DNA of 64,000 nt from Cryptomeria japonica (Eukaryota > Streptophyta > Pinopsida > Cupressales > Cupressaceae): positions 604,925,673 through 604,989,672 of the forward strand of contig NC_081408.1 of the NCBI RefSeq assembly GCF_030272615.1. Reading direction: 5' to 3'. The notes under the pieces were generated by a model. It was not told the origin of the DNA. It made no database searches and was given only the letters and a program-made list of their open reading frames with translations. Each line of letters begins with the position of its first letter. Within the stretch, counting starts at the first letter, position 1. The position numbers and the translations under genes are program-made. This document shows, one piece after another, positions 11,191 through 21,765 of this stretch.

Positions 11191-13494
11191 TGGACCACTG
11201 AGAGGGGGGGTGAATTAGTGGTAACAAAAACTTGAACTTTCTGAAAAAAAAAAGCTTTAATGACTATATGCAGAGATATTAAACACATTCACACACACAT
11301 AAGGCAAACACATAACACTAGATGTACGAGGAAAACCCACGATGGGGAAAAAACCTCAGTGAGAAAAGCTACTAGAGTCTACTGCTCTGATCCAGCCTCA
11401 CAATGAAATCTTTTTTATTACAAAGTTTATGGGCACCAACCCCAAATCTGAGCACCCAAGCAGATGAATACAATAAAAGAAAAATTAGAGCTACAAGTTG
11501 AGTACCTTGTTACAAATGATGTTTTGTAACACACTGTGATTTCTGCACCTGAGAAAGATTATACTCACTGGCCTTGTCCTCAGCTCTCAGGTCTCTACTA
11601 TCAATCCTTGTCCTTTGTTTTTTGTCCTCTTCTTATCTTTGCACACAGCTGACTAATTTCTGCACAATTTAGTTCTCCTTTTTTGCTTCACTCTATTTGT
11701 ATAACCTTTTGGGTTCTCTGCACACTGGTCTTCTTCTCTTCACCCTTGTTTTCTTCTTTTTTTACTCTCAAGTCTCTGCACTTTGTTCTAATGTCTTCAT
11801 CCTCTGTCGTCTCTCTTGATTTTTCTCAAAGTGTATTACTTTATGTGTTTTCCACCCCCTTTGTGCTATCTTTTGCACTTATTGTTTTCTATTTAGCACA
11901 CAATATCCTTCATCTCTTCTCTGTTCTGCACTTCAACACCTCACTAACTTCTCTACCCAATACTACTGCACAAGACTACACCAACCATTTTTTTTTTTTT
12001 TTTAACTACACTTAGTGATTATCAATGCACATCTAGGGTTTTCCCCTCCAAAATTGAAAGACAAAGAAATCTTCTCGAGCTCCCAATAATATCCTCATCA
12101 AGCTAATTTAATCTACTGCATCTACCCTACAGACTAATTGGCCACCATCATTAATTGCATCTTCTCTGTCTTCAGGTTTTCTCTCTATGTTTAGACTACT
12201 AGTTTTAGTAATCTTCACCTGGCCATAGCTATGACATCTTGTCTTCTAAAGATCATCTGATCTTCTCGAGCCTCACACTTGATCTTATGTTGGTTCTCCA
12301 TTAAATGCAACCACCTTCCTTAATTCTTTCATCCTTAGGCAATCTAATTTGAACAAACTGACAGCAACCATTCACAATCAGCACCATTTGACTCGCCTTA
12401 TGTACTCCACGTCCTCAACATCTTCCTTTATGCCATCGAGTCAAACTTGGTCAAACATCCACGTGGGTCACATTTGAGTCGACATTGGGTGAAATACCCA
12501 TCGCATTTCCAACATCACAAAATATACCTGCGGAATGGCAGGGTTGTGCACCTTCTTCCTTTTAATTACCCCGTGAGATCATTTTTCATCAGTCTTCTGG
12601 GCTGTGGAATGGCGAGGTGCTTCATCCGTCTCTTCACCTTATTACGCTATGACACCATTTTACCTTGGTCTTCCTCACTGCGGGATGGTGGGGCCACCGA
12701 TTTTGCCACATTCGATAATACCCCACTACCCCATAGGGTCTTTCATCTTCCTTTTCCCTTGTCGCAAGCTAGCGAGATTCCCTATTACGTCACTGTGGTT
12801 ACTACCCCGCTACCCCACTGAGTCTCTTGTCTTTAGTCTTCCTTGCCGCAGGATAGAGGGGTGCTTCAATCTTCTCTAATTTTGTTACCCCGCAAGCTCG
12901 TTTTTCTTCAAAACTTTGTGTTGCGGGATAGCGAAGAGCTTCACATTCCTTTGTTCTTTCACCCCGCAAGATACCTTCTCTCCATTCTTCATCTTCGCGG
13001 GATAGCGAGGAACCTTAATCTCCTTTGTTTTTGTTACCCCGTTAGGTCATCTCTCTTTAGTTTTCCTTGGCGCGTGATAGTGGGGGTCACCTCTTACTTC
13101 ATATTTATGTTACCCCGCAAGACCATTTCACTTCAATTTTACTCGTCGCGGGATAGCGAGGGACGCCATTTGCTTCACTTTTATGTTACCTCGTAGGGTC
13201 ATTTTATTCTCGTTCATCTTGTCGCAAGATAGCGGGGCGCTAGTTTCTTCATTGTGGTGATTTCTCCGCGAGGTCTTTTTACACTCGACTATCTTGTCGC
13301 GGGATGGCGGGGCAACCTGTGGTGATAAACACGATGGGATTACTATACTGCAACAACACCTTTTCTGAGTCAAACCTGTTTGCCCCATGCCATCACAGCT
13401 CTATGGCAAGTCCCAATGGCAAACTTCTTGTCTTCTTTGTGGTCTTCGACTCCATACAAACTCAACTATTGATATCAATGACAATCTAATGCCA
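11191..13494 (-). mobile_element. solo LTR-like insertion, 2.3 kb
   Basis: Ends are TGGACC on the left and TGCCA on the right, with ACAAA directly outside both (11186-11190 and 13495-13499), a likely 5-bp target duplication. The right terminus, read on the minus strand, begins TGGCATTAG..., resembling the TGTTGGCATT start of the solo LTR at 17844. About 130 bp at 11313-11450 (ACGAGGAAAACCC, CCAGCCTCACAATGAAA, GGGCACCAACC) match the reverse complement of about 20110-20291. No open frame of a retrotransposon protein is present. Because the flanking DNA is A-rich, the ACAAA match alone is weak evidence. Confidence 0.65.
12566..13330. repeat. 76-bp tandem repeat, about 10 degenerate copies
   Basis: The motif TTACCCCGC(A)AG recurs at about 12566, 12642, 12718, 12803, 12885, 12959, 13034, 13110, 13186 and 13261. 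Spacing is mostly 75-76 bp, with one step of about 85. About 35-40 bases after it each unit has GCGGGATAGCGAGG. ACCCCGC and GCGGGAT are near-complementary, so each unit could form a short stem. It lies in the right third of the solo LTR-like block. Confidence 0.88.
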
Positions 13495-13594
13495 ACAAAA
13501 AGAACAAGAAGGAAAAAAAAGAAATAAAAGAAAAAAAGGAGATGAAGAAAAAAGTTAGCATTGAGGACAATGCTTTTTGTGAAAAGAGGGCCAA

Positions 13595-13681
13595 TGATAT
13601 GCCCCTAACCTTATAGTGTGTATTATGTTAATATTAGTTGGATAGTGGCTACCTTAGCACTTCAATAAACTACATAGTCAT

Positions 13682-13714
<33 letters not shown>

Positions 13715-13936
13715 GGTCGTCCAAGGAGTAATATTTAAGTATCTAAGTTGTCCTAGGTGGTATCCAAGACATAAGTATGGTATATATAGGAGGTATAGGT
13801 TAGTTATTATGATCATGTTGAGTATAGAGTTGTTATTGAAGACTATTGTTGGTACCCCCCTCGAAGTGGCATAATATTCTCAATTATGTGCAGCATGTTT
13901 CTTATTATATTCATCTTGTGCAAGTTATTTCATTAC
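13595..13936 (+). repeat. 3' LTR of the small element
   Basis: Begins TGATATGCCCC after the purine run GAAAAGAGGG and ends CATTACA. It is 342 bp long. The last 155-180 bp match 10250-10430. It contains the TA run at 13687-13714. Confidence 0.6.
13687..13714. repeat. (TA)14 microsatellite
   Basis: Uninterrupted TA dinucleotides inside the proposed 3' LTR. It probably arose or expanded after insertion, because no counterpart is visible in the left LTR part. Confidence 0.95.
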
Positions 13937-16889
13937 ATGTTGAGAAAAATTCCTCATATTGTGATTCAATTGATATCCAGTACACTCTTTTGGGAGTTTG
14001 TTGTGCAAATTTGAGAAGGTCTTGGAGTTCAACCAAACTTCACTTCACAAAGCTAGTGTAACTCAAGTAGGCTCTAAATCAAAATCATTTCCTTGTGTAT
14101 ACATGTGACAATGGTTGCTTCCTTTGTTGTAAATGAGTCAATAGAAACCACTAATGCCCATTATAAATTATTACATTGATGTTCCATTAGAGTATTGTTT
14201 AGTATATGTTTGAATGGATAAATTATTGCTTTGCTTTCAACAAAGTATTGTTGATTATGTGTTAAACTCAATAATATGCTTTCCCTTATGTTGTTACGTT
14301 GAGTTTGGTTTGTAGTGTGTCATGAAGACACTCTTGTAGTCTTTGAAAAAACTATGATATTCTATTATAGCTTTTACCTCTTTGGGTAGCATTGCATACT
14401 TATCTTTGAGTGTATTGGAATGGAACTTCCCTTAGACCCATGAAAACTAGGAACTAAAACCTTATTTCTAGGGACCTAAGAGGTCAAGACTTGCAGCTAC
14501 TCACCATCTTGAGATTTAATTATGTGGGAAGGTCTTTACAGGGAGTGGGCCTTCTTATTATTAGCCTAGAAAGAATTGCAAGGAGTTAATGTATATTTCA
14601 TTTTGTTATGAGTGTTTCTTATGAACAATCATAGAATGGCCTTATGTGTTTTGAAAAGGACTATATGGTTATATTACCCATATATTTATATCTTTTTATT
14701 GTGTGGCACTTAGACACCTTATGGCTCAAGGGTAGTGAGACCATTGACGAGCTTGATAGGTTGTGTCAACAACATTGGCCTTGCTTGGCTTCTAGAGATG
14801 CATTTGTTTGATATCAATTGGATGTTGATTACATTTTTAAAAGAGGGGCAACAATTATATTTTTATGAGGAATCATTTATATCCTCAATGCAAACCATTG
14901 TATATATAAGTTTATGCAAATAAAGATGTAATAACAACCTTGTTGCTTTGAACTTCAATAGGACATTCAATATCACGATTGATGATGCTCTAAGAATCTA
15001 TATTTGTATTATAAGAAATCTAATGAAATACTGTTTCACTAATATGAAAGATTATATTAACATTCTTAATATCTTGAATTAATTATTGGCTTGAAATGAC
15101 CTATTGCTATGTTAAGTAAACTAATAATTCTTCATGCATTAGCTTTGTATATACAGATAATAATATTTTTCATTAATATTTTAGACATCTAAGTATTAAT
15201 CTATTAATTATTGGCTTGAAATGACCTATTATTATGTTAAGTAAACTAATAATTCTTCATACATTAGCTTTGTATATACAGATAATAATATTTTTCATTA
15301 ATATTTTAGACATCCAAGTATTAATCTATGAATACTTGACTTAGAATATTCTCTCTTGGATGAATTTAGAAGTCAAATGATACATAAAGTGAATTCGAAA
15401 ATCAATATTTGCTAAATCAATTAGTTTTTGATGTAGAGTTAATCTGTATTACAATATTACAATTTGTTATGTTGGCCTTAAAGTGGTAGAGATCCTTGAA
15501 TTTACAACTCTTTAAAGATAAATTCTTCTATATCAAAAGAATTTATCTCCCTTTGTTATATTTAAACCCATCTTAGAATTTTAGTACTCCCTCTAATTGG
15601 GTAATGACACATTGTTTTGGGCCATATTGTTTTTACCTCATTGTGGTGTTGTAGAACCCATGTCCCAAATGTTTACTTCTCAATTGTGGCATTCTCTTTG
15701 GCTAGTAATCCCAATCATATAGATCACCTTAAAATTAAATCATACTGGTGTTTGGCCATTATTACTTTCCCTTCCATCTCTAAGAGTAAGATAGGTCGCT
15801 AGTGAAGGATTTTAGTTTCATTCTTCAAATTCTAAAGAGGATAAGATATATATGTCTCATTTGTAACACAGCCTCCCACAAAGATATGAGGTAGCACAAT
15901 ATTGCTATAAACCATCGCAGACCACCCAACATCATGACCTCTAAAAAAATCTTTTTCTTTTCTTTCTTTTTTTAATTTCTGTCCAATTTACCCGGCTTCT
16001 AGAAATTGGCCAAGTCTTAAAACCTTATTGCAAGGCTCTGGCGTTCCCAGCTACTGTTTTTACTCAATGTATTCAGCAGTGCGAACAAAGATTACAAATT
16101 GATTAATTTTCATAAGTTAAGCGGAAATTTAGGGTTGTCTCACTACGTCCTATTGGCATAATCTGGTGTTGTCAGATTGGCAAAGTGTGGTTTTCTACCA
16201 AGCTCGGTCAGAAGGCAGAAATCCATGGGATACGAAATTTGAAAAATTCAATGGGTAGGTTGAAAAATGAACTGGCATCGCATACCCAAGAGGGGGATCT
16301 CTATGGTAAATTAGTGTCTGGCTTGGTTATGACCTAAAAACTGATTGCATAGATCCATACCCGATTAAAGCTGGCATACGATGGATATCAAGAATGTAGA
16401 ATCTGCAACGGTCAAGCCATTAATGTTCCAGCAGTGTTCTAACCCATTGAACCCAGATACCACTTACATATTCTTACAAATGAAGACATGATGCAGTCAA
16501 TTTTGTAAAGGAAAAAGTGGCAGCTGAAATTTCAAACTAAGTGAATTTTTTGAGATGTTTTTGCTTTTAGCTCAAAATTATTCTAATCCCAGATGATTAC
16601 ATATAATTTGGAGATTAGTCAGAACAAAGCTTACAGGCAGTTCAAGTTCCCTCAGGAAAACATGCCAAGTTCATCTGAAACCAATTCAAATCTATGGGTA
16701 TGTAAGAAGTTGAATTATCTACTGGCCTATTATAAGCAAAAGGGAAAGAGCCTAATCCCGGAACCTGTCTAATTCTACGGTTCAATTTAGAGCTGCTTTT
16801 ATCTAAACAAATGCAACGACATCACTGAGATTCACTGGCAGTATCCCTGACAGATCCTCTAGATTAGTGATTCGCAAACCAAATGAAGA
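13937..16889. other. intergenic, no gene recognised
   Basis: AT-rich, with frames up to 71 residues only and no domain. The 125-bp tandem duplication is listed separately. From about 15900 to 16890 the composition is more balanced and could be an old gene or element fragment, but no protein is recognisable on either strand. Confidence 0.55.
15078..15327. repeat. 125-bp tandem duplication
   Basis: 15078-15202 and 15203-15327 are the same apart from about four substitutions (for example GCT/ATT, GCATTAG/ACATTAG, TCTAAG/TCCAAG). The shared end AAGTATTAATCT marks the junction. It is probably a slippage or unequal-exchange product. Confidence 0.93.
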
Positions 16890-17843
16890 CATACTAATGC
16901 AGAATTATTCTTGGAAGGACATAAGTTGTTGCCGTGTGAAGGGTAATCAAAATGATTGGGCTGCTCTCTCTTCTATTTTGGCAGATTGTCCTTGTTCTTT
17001 TTTAGGATAGGCTGATGCTCTTGTCAGGGGGTATGATTCAAAACGAGCTTATTTAGTTTCAAATGGTTATAAAATCTTATTGCAGAAGTGGAATGAATAT
17101 GAGGCTTTTCCTTGGTGGAAAAAAATATGAAGTTCTTATTGTTGGCTGAAGTGTAGTTTTTGCCTTTGGCTTCTTTCTCATGATAAATATCTCACTTGGA
17201 GTAACATAAAAAAAAAAAAAAGGTTTTCAAGGTCCTTCCATATGTTTTATGTAGATCTAGTGAGGAGAGTGTATCTAATCTTTCCTTTCAATGCTCCTTT
17301 TCTGCAGGCTTGAGGAGGCAATGCTGGTATATTTGGAAACATCTTTTGTTCATGCTTCTTCTATATATAAATTTTGGGCTACTCAGGGCCGCCCTCCCAC
17401 CTCAGCCTCTATTCTTTTGGTTGCCTGGGATATAAGACCTATTTTCATCCTTTGGCAAATTTGACTGGAAAGAAATCATCGTATCTTCCAAAGTTATCAG
17501 AATCTTATTAGGTATATTTGGCAACAGGTTTTAAGCTCAATGAAAGAAACTTTACAGGCCAAGTGCTCTTTGGATGTTGTTCTTTTTTCTTCTAATAATA
17601 ATCTAATTTTTCAAAAGTTAGATTTAGCGCTAATCTTAACTTTAATGTTAGATCTTTGAACAAGGTGAATAGAGCTGGTGAATGGTCTCGTCTTCTTTTG
17701 GGATTTTATAAAATTAATAATGATGATTCTTCATGAAGTAATCCAAGAGCTGCAGGGTTGGTAGTATTGGAAGGGATAGTACTGGATTAGCTCACTTCTT
17801 CTTTCATCAGCTATGGGGATTGCTAGCAATAATAAAATGGAGC
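16890..17843 (+). pseudogene. LINE (L1-type) ORF2 3' part: zinc-binding and start of RNase H
   Basis: Translations show the C-terminal end of a plant LINE polyprotein in broken frames: a zf-RVT-type region (WWKK, FLWLL-like, LTWSNIKKRG, then a C-rich SSEESVS motif at about 17250) and at about 17690-17843 the opening of an RNase H domain (FYKINND, then SNP-R-A-G-L and a final NNK-like motif). Stops and frame changes are frequent, and a poly-A tract at about 17208-17221 lies within the coding part. The left limit is uncertain because the 5' part of LINEs is usually missing and this one is worn. The copy is split by the solo LTR at 17844 and resumes at 20426. Confidence 0.75.
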
Positions 17844-20425
17844 TGTTGGCATTGTGTTGTCATTGATGTCAACCGGTATAGCATAACCGGTGTGGGAGAT
17901 TGAAGTGTATTGGTGACATTGATGCCAGCCAAGTATTGCAGGTCAACGGTACACAAGTTAGTGTTGGCATGTGTTGTAGACATACATTGGAGACCGGTAT
18001 GGTATAATGACCGCTAAGTAATGTGTTGGCATTGAGTGGCTGCCAACCGGAATGTTACAAGAATCACATCAACACCGGAGGTGAAACATGTGCACTCCAC
18101 CAGTAAGAGTTGGATGTTATACAGCAGGACTCCCACCGGATGAAGAGAAGAGTGACAAAGAATGTGTTGCTTCCGTAAGCAAGAATGGCATATGGGAAAG
18201 CTACCAGGTCATATGTCAAGTTGAGGATGCATCTACTCCTCAGGGATGTCACATTAGTACCAGCAGGTGACATAGATCCTTTCCCACCAGTAAGTGGTAA
18301 TACCTTGCTTATCCCAGTTTACTTGGCATAAATCATGACTCTCCGGGATAATACAGTCTGAGTAAGCAAAGGCAAGTGATTGGATGCATAGACCGGATGA
18401 CTAATGTAGAAGATGAGGAAGCCTCCATAGGATATGTTCAGAGATGTGCACCGATTCAGCATGAGAAGACATGTTGTGCTACCAAGGCAGAAAATGAAGA
18501 GTTAAGATGGTGAGTTTGCCTTCTTGGCAAACCGGTTGAGAAGAGAACCAGTCAAATGAAGATAAGGCTCTGCAGTTGCACACATGGAGTTACCGGTATG
18601 CAGATGGAAAATGGTGTTGCCTCTGATGCATAACGGATGGAGATTGTTGGCATGAAGATATCATGCACACTACCGGTATGAAGGCAGAAACATGCAAATT
18701 GGTAAACAAGGAGAATACCGGCATACAGCCAAGTGGACAGAGAAACAGGTGAAGTGCTCTCAATCTACTGAAGATGCACATAGTGAGTCATCCTAGATTG
18801 TTGCTGAGGACCGGCATGGTTGATGTCCGGGTTGACAAGATCCACCGGCACAAGGAAGGAGAAGGCAAGAAGGTTAACCGGTACGGGAAGATGTACGAGC
18901 AGAGTTAGAGAACCGGTAGGGTTAGACCTCTGGTAGGTGTGCACCAGTTGAGTGTTTGGTCAGTGATCCTGTTTAAACCGACACAGAGGTCCAAGCTAAG
19001 ATGGATACCAACAGGGATGCCACGTGGAGTTGAAGTGGCAAGCTTGCAGAGGTCGGTGAAGTGACGTGTCGGTGAGGTTGTTGGTATTTGGTCGGTATTT
19101 ATTGTTGACTACAAAAATCATGGGAGGCATTGCAGAGGTGTGCGGCTCGAGGAAGGTCGAACAGAGGTGATCGATGAGATACATCAATCGATGCAGAGTG
19201 TCCAGGTGCAGAATAAGGTTGGTGATGCAATCTGCGGAACCATTTATGGTGATTGATCTTGTGTCTCGCCGACTGACTGTCTGTGTTTGCTAAGTTTAGC
19301 AAATGTGCCTTGGAAGGTAGAAGATATGGTAGGTGATGCCTAATTGCTTGCAAGCTGCCTATCTTTGTGCAGAATGAGATCATATTGGATCTAATATGCC
19401 TCACGATTGGTGAAGAAACCCTAGCGCACCAAAGATTTGAATATCGATCATGGCGGGAAAACTCGAGTATATATGTGTCGACTAAAGATCAAAGTTGGAT
19501 GATGCTGCATGCCAAATGTTGAAGAGTAGAGTGTGAAAGAGCAACAGAGAGCCAACCATTCAGTGACTTCATCGAAGATCATATAAACTGTGTGTTGGAG
19601 ATGCAACCAGTGAGAGGGTTTAGCAGATGCTTAACCGATAAGATCAATGTAACCTGCAAGCAACAAGGGAGGAGAAGTGCAGAAGTGAACCGGTGGTGTT
19701 CAAGCCAGCCAGAGGATAGCTTAGAGTGAGGCGGTCGTGAGTGGGTTGCAGAGAAGATCCCGCAGGTGCAGAACATAGTAGGATGGAACCAGTAAGCTGA
19801 GTAACCGGTAGTCAAGTGCAGAGTCTGTCAGATGAACAACCAGTAGAGTCTGAGTCGCCAAGTGAGCAACAGCACGAGAAGGTGAGCAAAGAGAGGAGGT
19901 GAGAAGAAGGAGAGGACAAAATAGAAGCAGAGAACAGAATAGAGACAAAGTGACAGAAGGAAGAGGAGGAGACAACCGGTAAGGTAGAGGAGAAGTGAAA
20001 CCGACAGGGTGAAGAATATGCAGTGGTTACAAGACTCACTTGTGGCCGGATTATTACATTTGTATTTGATAATGATTCTTTGTAGATCACTGAGTTGGTG
20101 CTCGGTGCAGGGGTTGTAGCTCCTTTGGGTTGGTGCCCATAAATGGTAGGCGTGGTACTCCTTGGGTTGGTGCCCTAAATGTTGTAACCGAAGTGTTTCA
20201 TTGTGAGGCTGGATTGGAGCAGTAGACTCCAGCAGCATTTCTCACCGAGGTTTTTCCCATCTTGGGTTTTCCTCGTATGTACTGGTGTTATGGGATGTGC
20301 CCTAGTGTATGTTTGCATTGCATTGTCTTGATTTATCTTACCAGTAGACCCACTAGGTATTAGGATGATAATCGATATTCACACATAGGGTAGATAAAGG
20401 GAAAAGTTTGTAATTGTGTCTAACA
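17844..20425. mobile_element. solo LTR, 2.6 kb, inserted into the LINE
   Basis: Starts TGTTGGCATTG and ends GTGTCTAACA, giving matched TGTT/AACA ends. GGAGC (17839-17843) and GGAGG (20426-20430) flank it, a 5-bp target duplication with one mismatch. Skipping the block brings the LINE RNase H frame back in phase. It has no enzyme domain. About 11 ACCGGT hexamers and more ACCGG are spread through it, and it shares about 130 bp in inverted orientation with 11313-11450. Minus-strand frames up to 136 residues look like chance. Transcript direction cannot be fixed, because a solo LTR lacks the primer site. Confidence 0.85.
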
Positions 20426-20908
20426 GGAGGGTCAAGCTGTCTTTGTAGCTATGGAGAAACCTTGTGAGCTGTGTTGGATAAATGTTATTTGTGAGATGGA
20501 TTCAATGGTTTTGGTTTTGGAGGTTGACTATATGTGAAACAAATTCTTTCCCTGTCACAAAATTTTGATTCCATCTCTTTTCTTCATGCTCTTGTTGCCA
20601 CTGTTTGGCTAAATGGACTACTAATGTTGACTGTGAATGGAATGTTATGGATTGGAGGTCTCTTCAGCCCATTCTTCACTTCTTTCACTCCATCATGATT
20701 TGGGCTGATAATCTTCTTTTGTGTTCTAGTTCTCTTAATTTTGTTTTACTTTTCTATTACAAGACTTGGTAGGGGTGGATCTATAGCAAACCTTCTTGGA
20801 TTTTTATTCTCTGACCTTTGATGACAACTAATACTGTATGGAAATCTTTATGTAACTCTTTCAGCTTTCAAGATTAGTATAGATTTATCTTCTTTGCCAA
20901 AAAAAAAC
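20426..20908 (+). pseudogene. LINE RNase H remainder, 3' end and poly-A
   Basis: Continues the LINE of 16890-17843. The first codons keep the RNase H pattern, including an I-CEMDSM-V-V motif near 20490 that carries the family's conserved acidic residue. An untranslated tail follows and ends at an A run at 20899-20908. Stops occur throughout. No target duplication could be paired, because the 5' end is not defined. Confidence 0.75.
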
Positions 20909-20959
20909 ATAATAATAATAATAAATTTATCATAAACTCAGCCTATTCTAACTTATAAT

Positions 20960-21229
20960 ACTAATGTTGACATCTCAGTTTCAGCTGGAGGAATGAACAA
21001 ATGACTTGATGCAGTCACAGGCAGAAGGTCCAATAGACTGTCCAACAGTACTAATGTTGACATCTCAGTTTCAGCTGGAGGAATGACCAAATGACTTGAT
21101 GCAGTCACAGGCAGAAGGTCCAGTAGACTGTCCAACAGTACTGATGTTGACATCTCAGTTTCAGCTGGAGGAATGAACAAATGACTTGATGCAGTCACAG
21201 GCAGGAGGTCCAATAGACTGTCCAACAGT
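20960..21229. repeat. 3 x 90-bp tandem repeat
   Basis: CTAATGTTGACATCTCAG (CTGATG in the third copy) starts at about 20961, 21051 and 21141. The three units differ at only a few bases (GAACAAA/GACCAAA, GCAGAAGG/GCAGGAGG, CCAATAG/CCAGTAG). 90 bp is 30 codons. On the minus strand (20953-21273, 106 residues) the unit reads as an open peptide with the repeated core LLDSLLDLLPVTASSH. Whether it is expressed is unknown. It may be a gene fragment that was amplified. Confidence 0.93.
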
Positions 21230-21499
21230 GCAGCCCACACTAAAGAAAACAACCAACACAGCATTTTTTTCACACTAAACAGAAGATTTATCTTGAGAAA
21301 ACCCTCAATGAAAGAAAAACTCAGCCTTCAAAAGGTTTTTTTTAATCATTATTGTGATGTCCCAACTCTGATAATAGAATTTAATAATAGATAATAATAA
21401 CAAAATTAAAATACAAAAGAATAAAAATAAAATTTAAATTAAAATATAAAAGAATATAATTAAATATAATTAAAGTTTAATTAAATTAATAAATGGTCA

Positions 21500-21765
21500 A
21501 AAGGCATGAAATGATAAGTTGCGACTCTCCCAAACATTAGGTATAAAAGGGAGAAGAGAACTCATTTGAAGTGGGAAGATTTTGAAAATGAAAGGACAGA
21601 TCTGATTTAAATAAGAGCAGATCTGATTGTGAAAGGTTGTGTCCCTTTCAAAGGACAGAAATGATGAAGAGTTGCTAATGGTGAAAGGGTGTGTCTCTTG
21701 CCAAAGGGCATACATGATGAAGAGGTGTGACCTTTTCTTCACATTGAAAGATATAAAGGAATAGG
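21500..21765. repeat. diverged copy of the 60-70-bp repeat family
   Basis: Shares the words TATAAAAGGG, CATTTGAAGTGG, GAAAGGTTGTG, CTTTCAAAGGACAGAAATGATGAAGAG and AAAGATATAAAGG (in part) with 8715-9245, in the same order and strand. It has two or three units here against five there. The class of the host repeat is unknown. Confidence 0.7.

Larger units (their letters stand above)
10250..13936 (+). mobile_element. small LTR-type element, 5' LTR truncated, split by a solo LTR
   Basis: About 180 bp at 10250-10430 recur at about 13782-13936 (ATATAGGAGGTATAGGTT through TTATTTCATTACA). After the left copy comes AGTGGTATGAGAGC, a degraded initiator-Met primer site followed by CATGATCTTGGCA, as in the gypsy element at 29604. 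A purine run precedes TGATATGCCCC at 13595, the likely 3' LTR start. Without the inserted block the interior is only about 0.85 kb, so this would be non-autonomous. The first part of the 5' LTR is not recognisable. This is an inference from repeats and primer site; no enzyme domain is present. Confidence 0.6.

Noticed and set aside
10953-11288. 111-residue hydrophobic minus-strand frame resembling a membrane protein
   Set aside because: It is the complement of an AAGAAC repeat, which reads as F, L, S and V by composition, and it runs across an insertion boundary.
11683-12015. 110-residue frame rich in F, S and L
   Set aside because: Lies in the pyrimidine-rich part of a solo LTR-like block; no motif and no start context.
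12447-13196. Overlapping plus-strand frames of 91-124 residues
   Set aside because: Produced by the 76-bp tandem repeat; frames shift with each unit.
12566-13330. Array of tRNA or other small-RNA genes
   Set aside because: Arms are only 7-8 bases, and there are no tRNA A/B boxes or conserved loops.
14735-14923. 62-residue plus-strand frame and the 61-residue frame at 15617-15802
   Set aside because: No recognisable domain, and lengths are within chance for this composition.
16780-16880. Possible leucine-rich-repeat fragment on the minus strand
   Set aside because: One short L-x-L-like stretch without a second repeat or an open frame; not enough to call.
19828-20238. 136-residue minus-strand frame and its neighbours in the solo LTR
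   Set aside because: Low-complexity S/L/C-rich translations of an LTR; several overlapping frames are equally long, with no domain.
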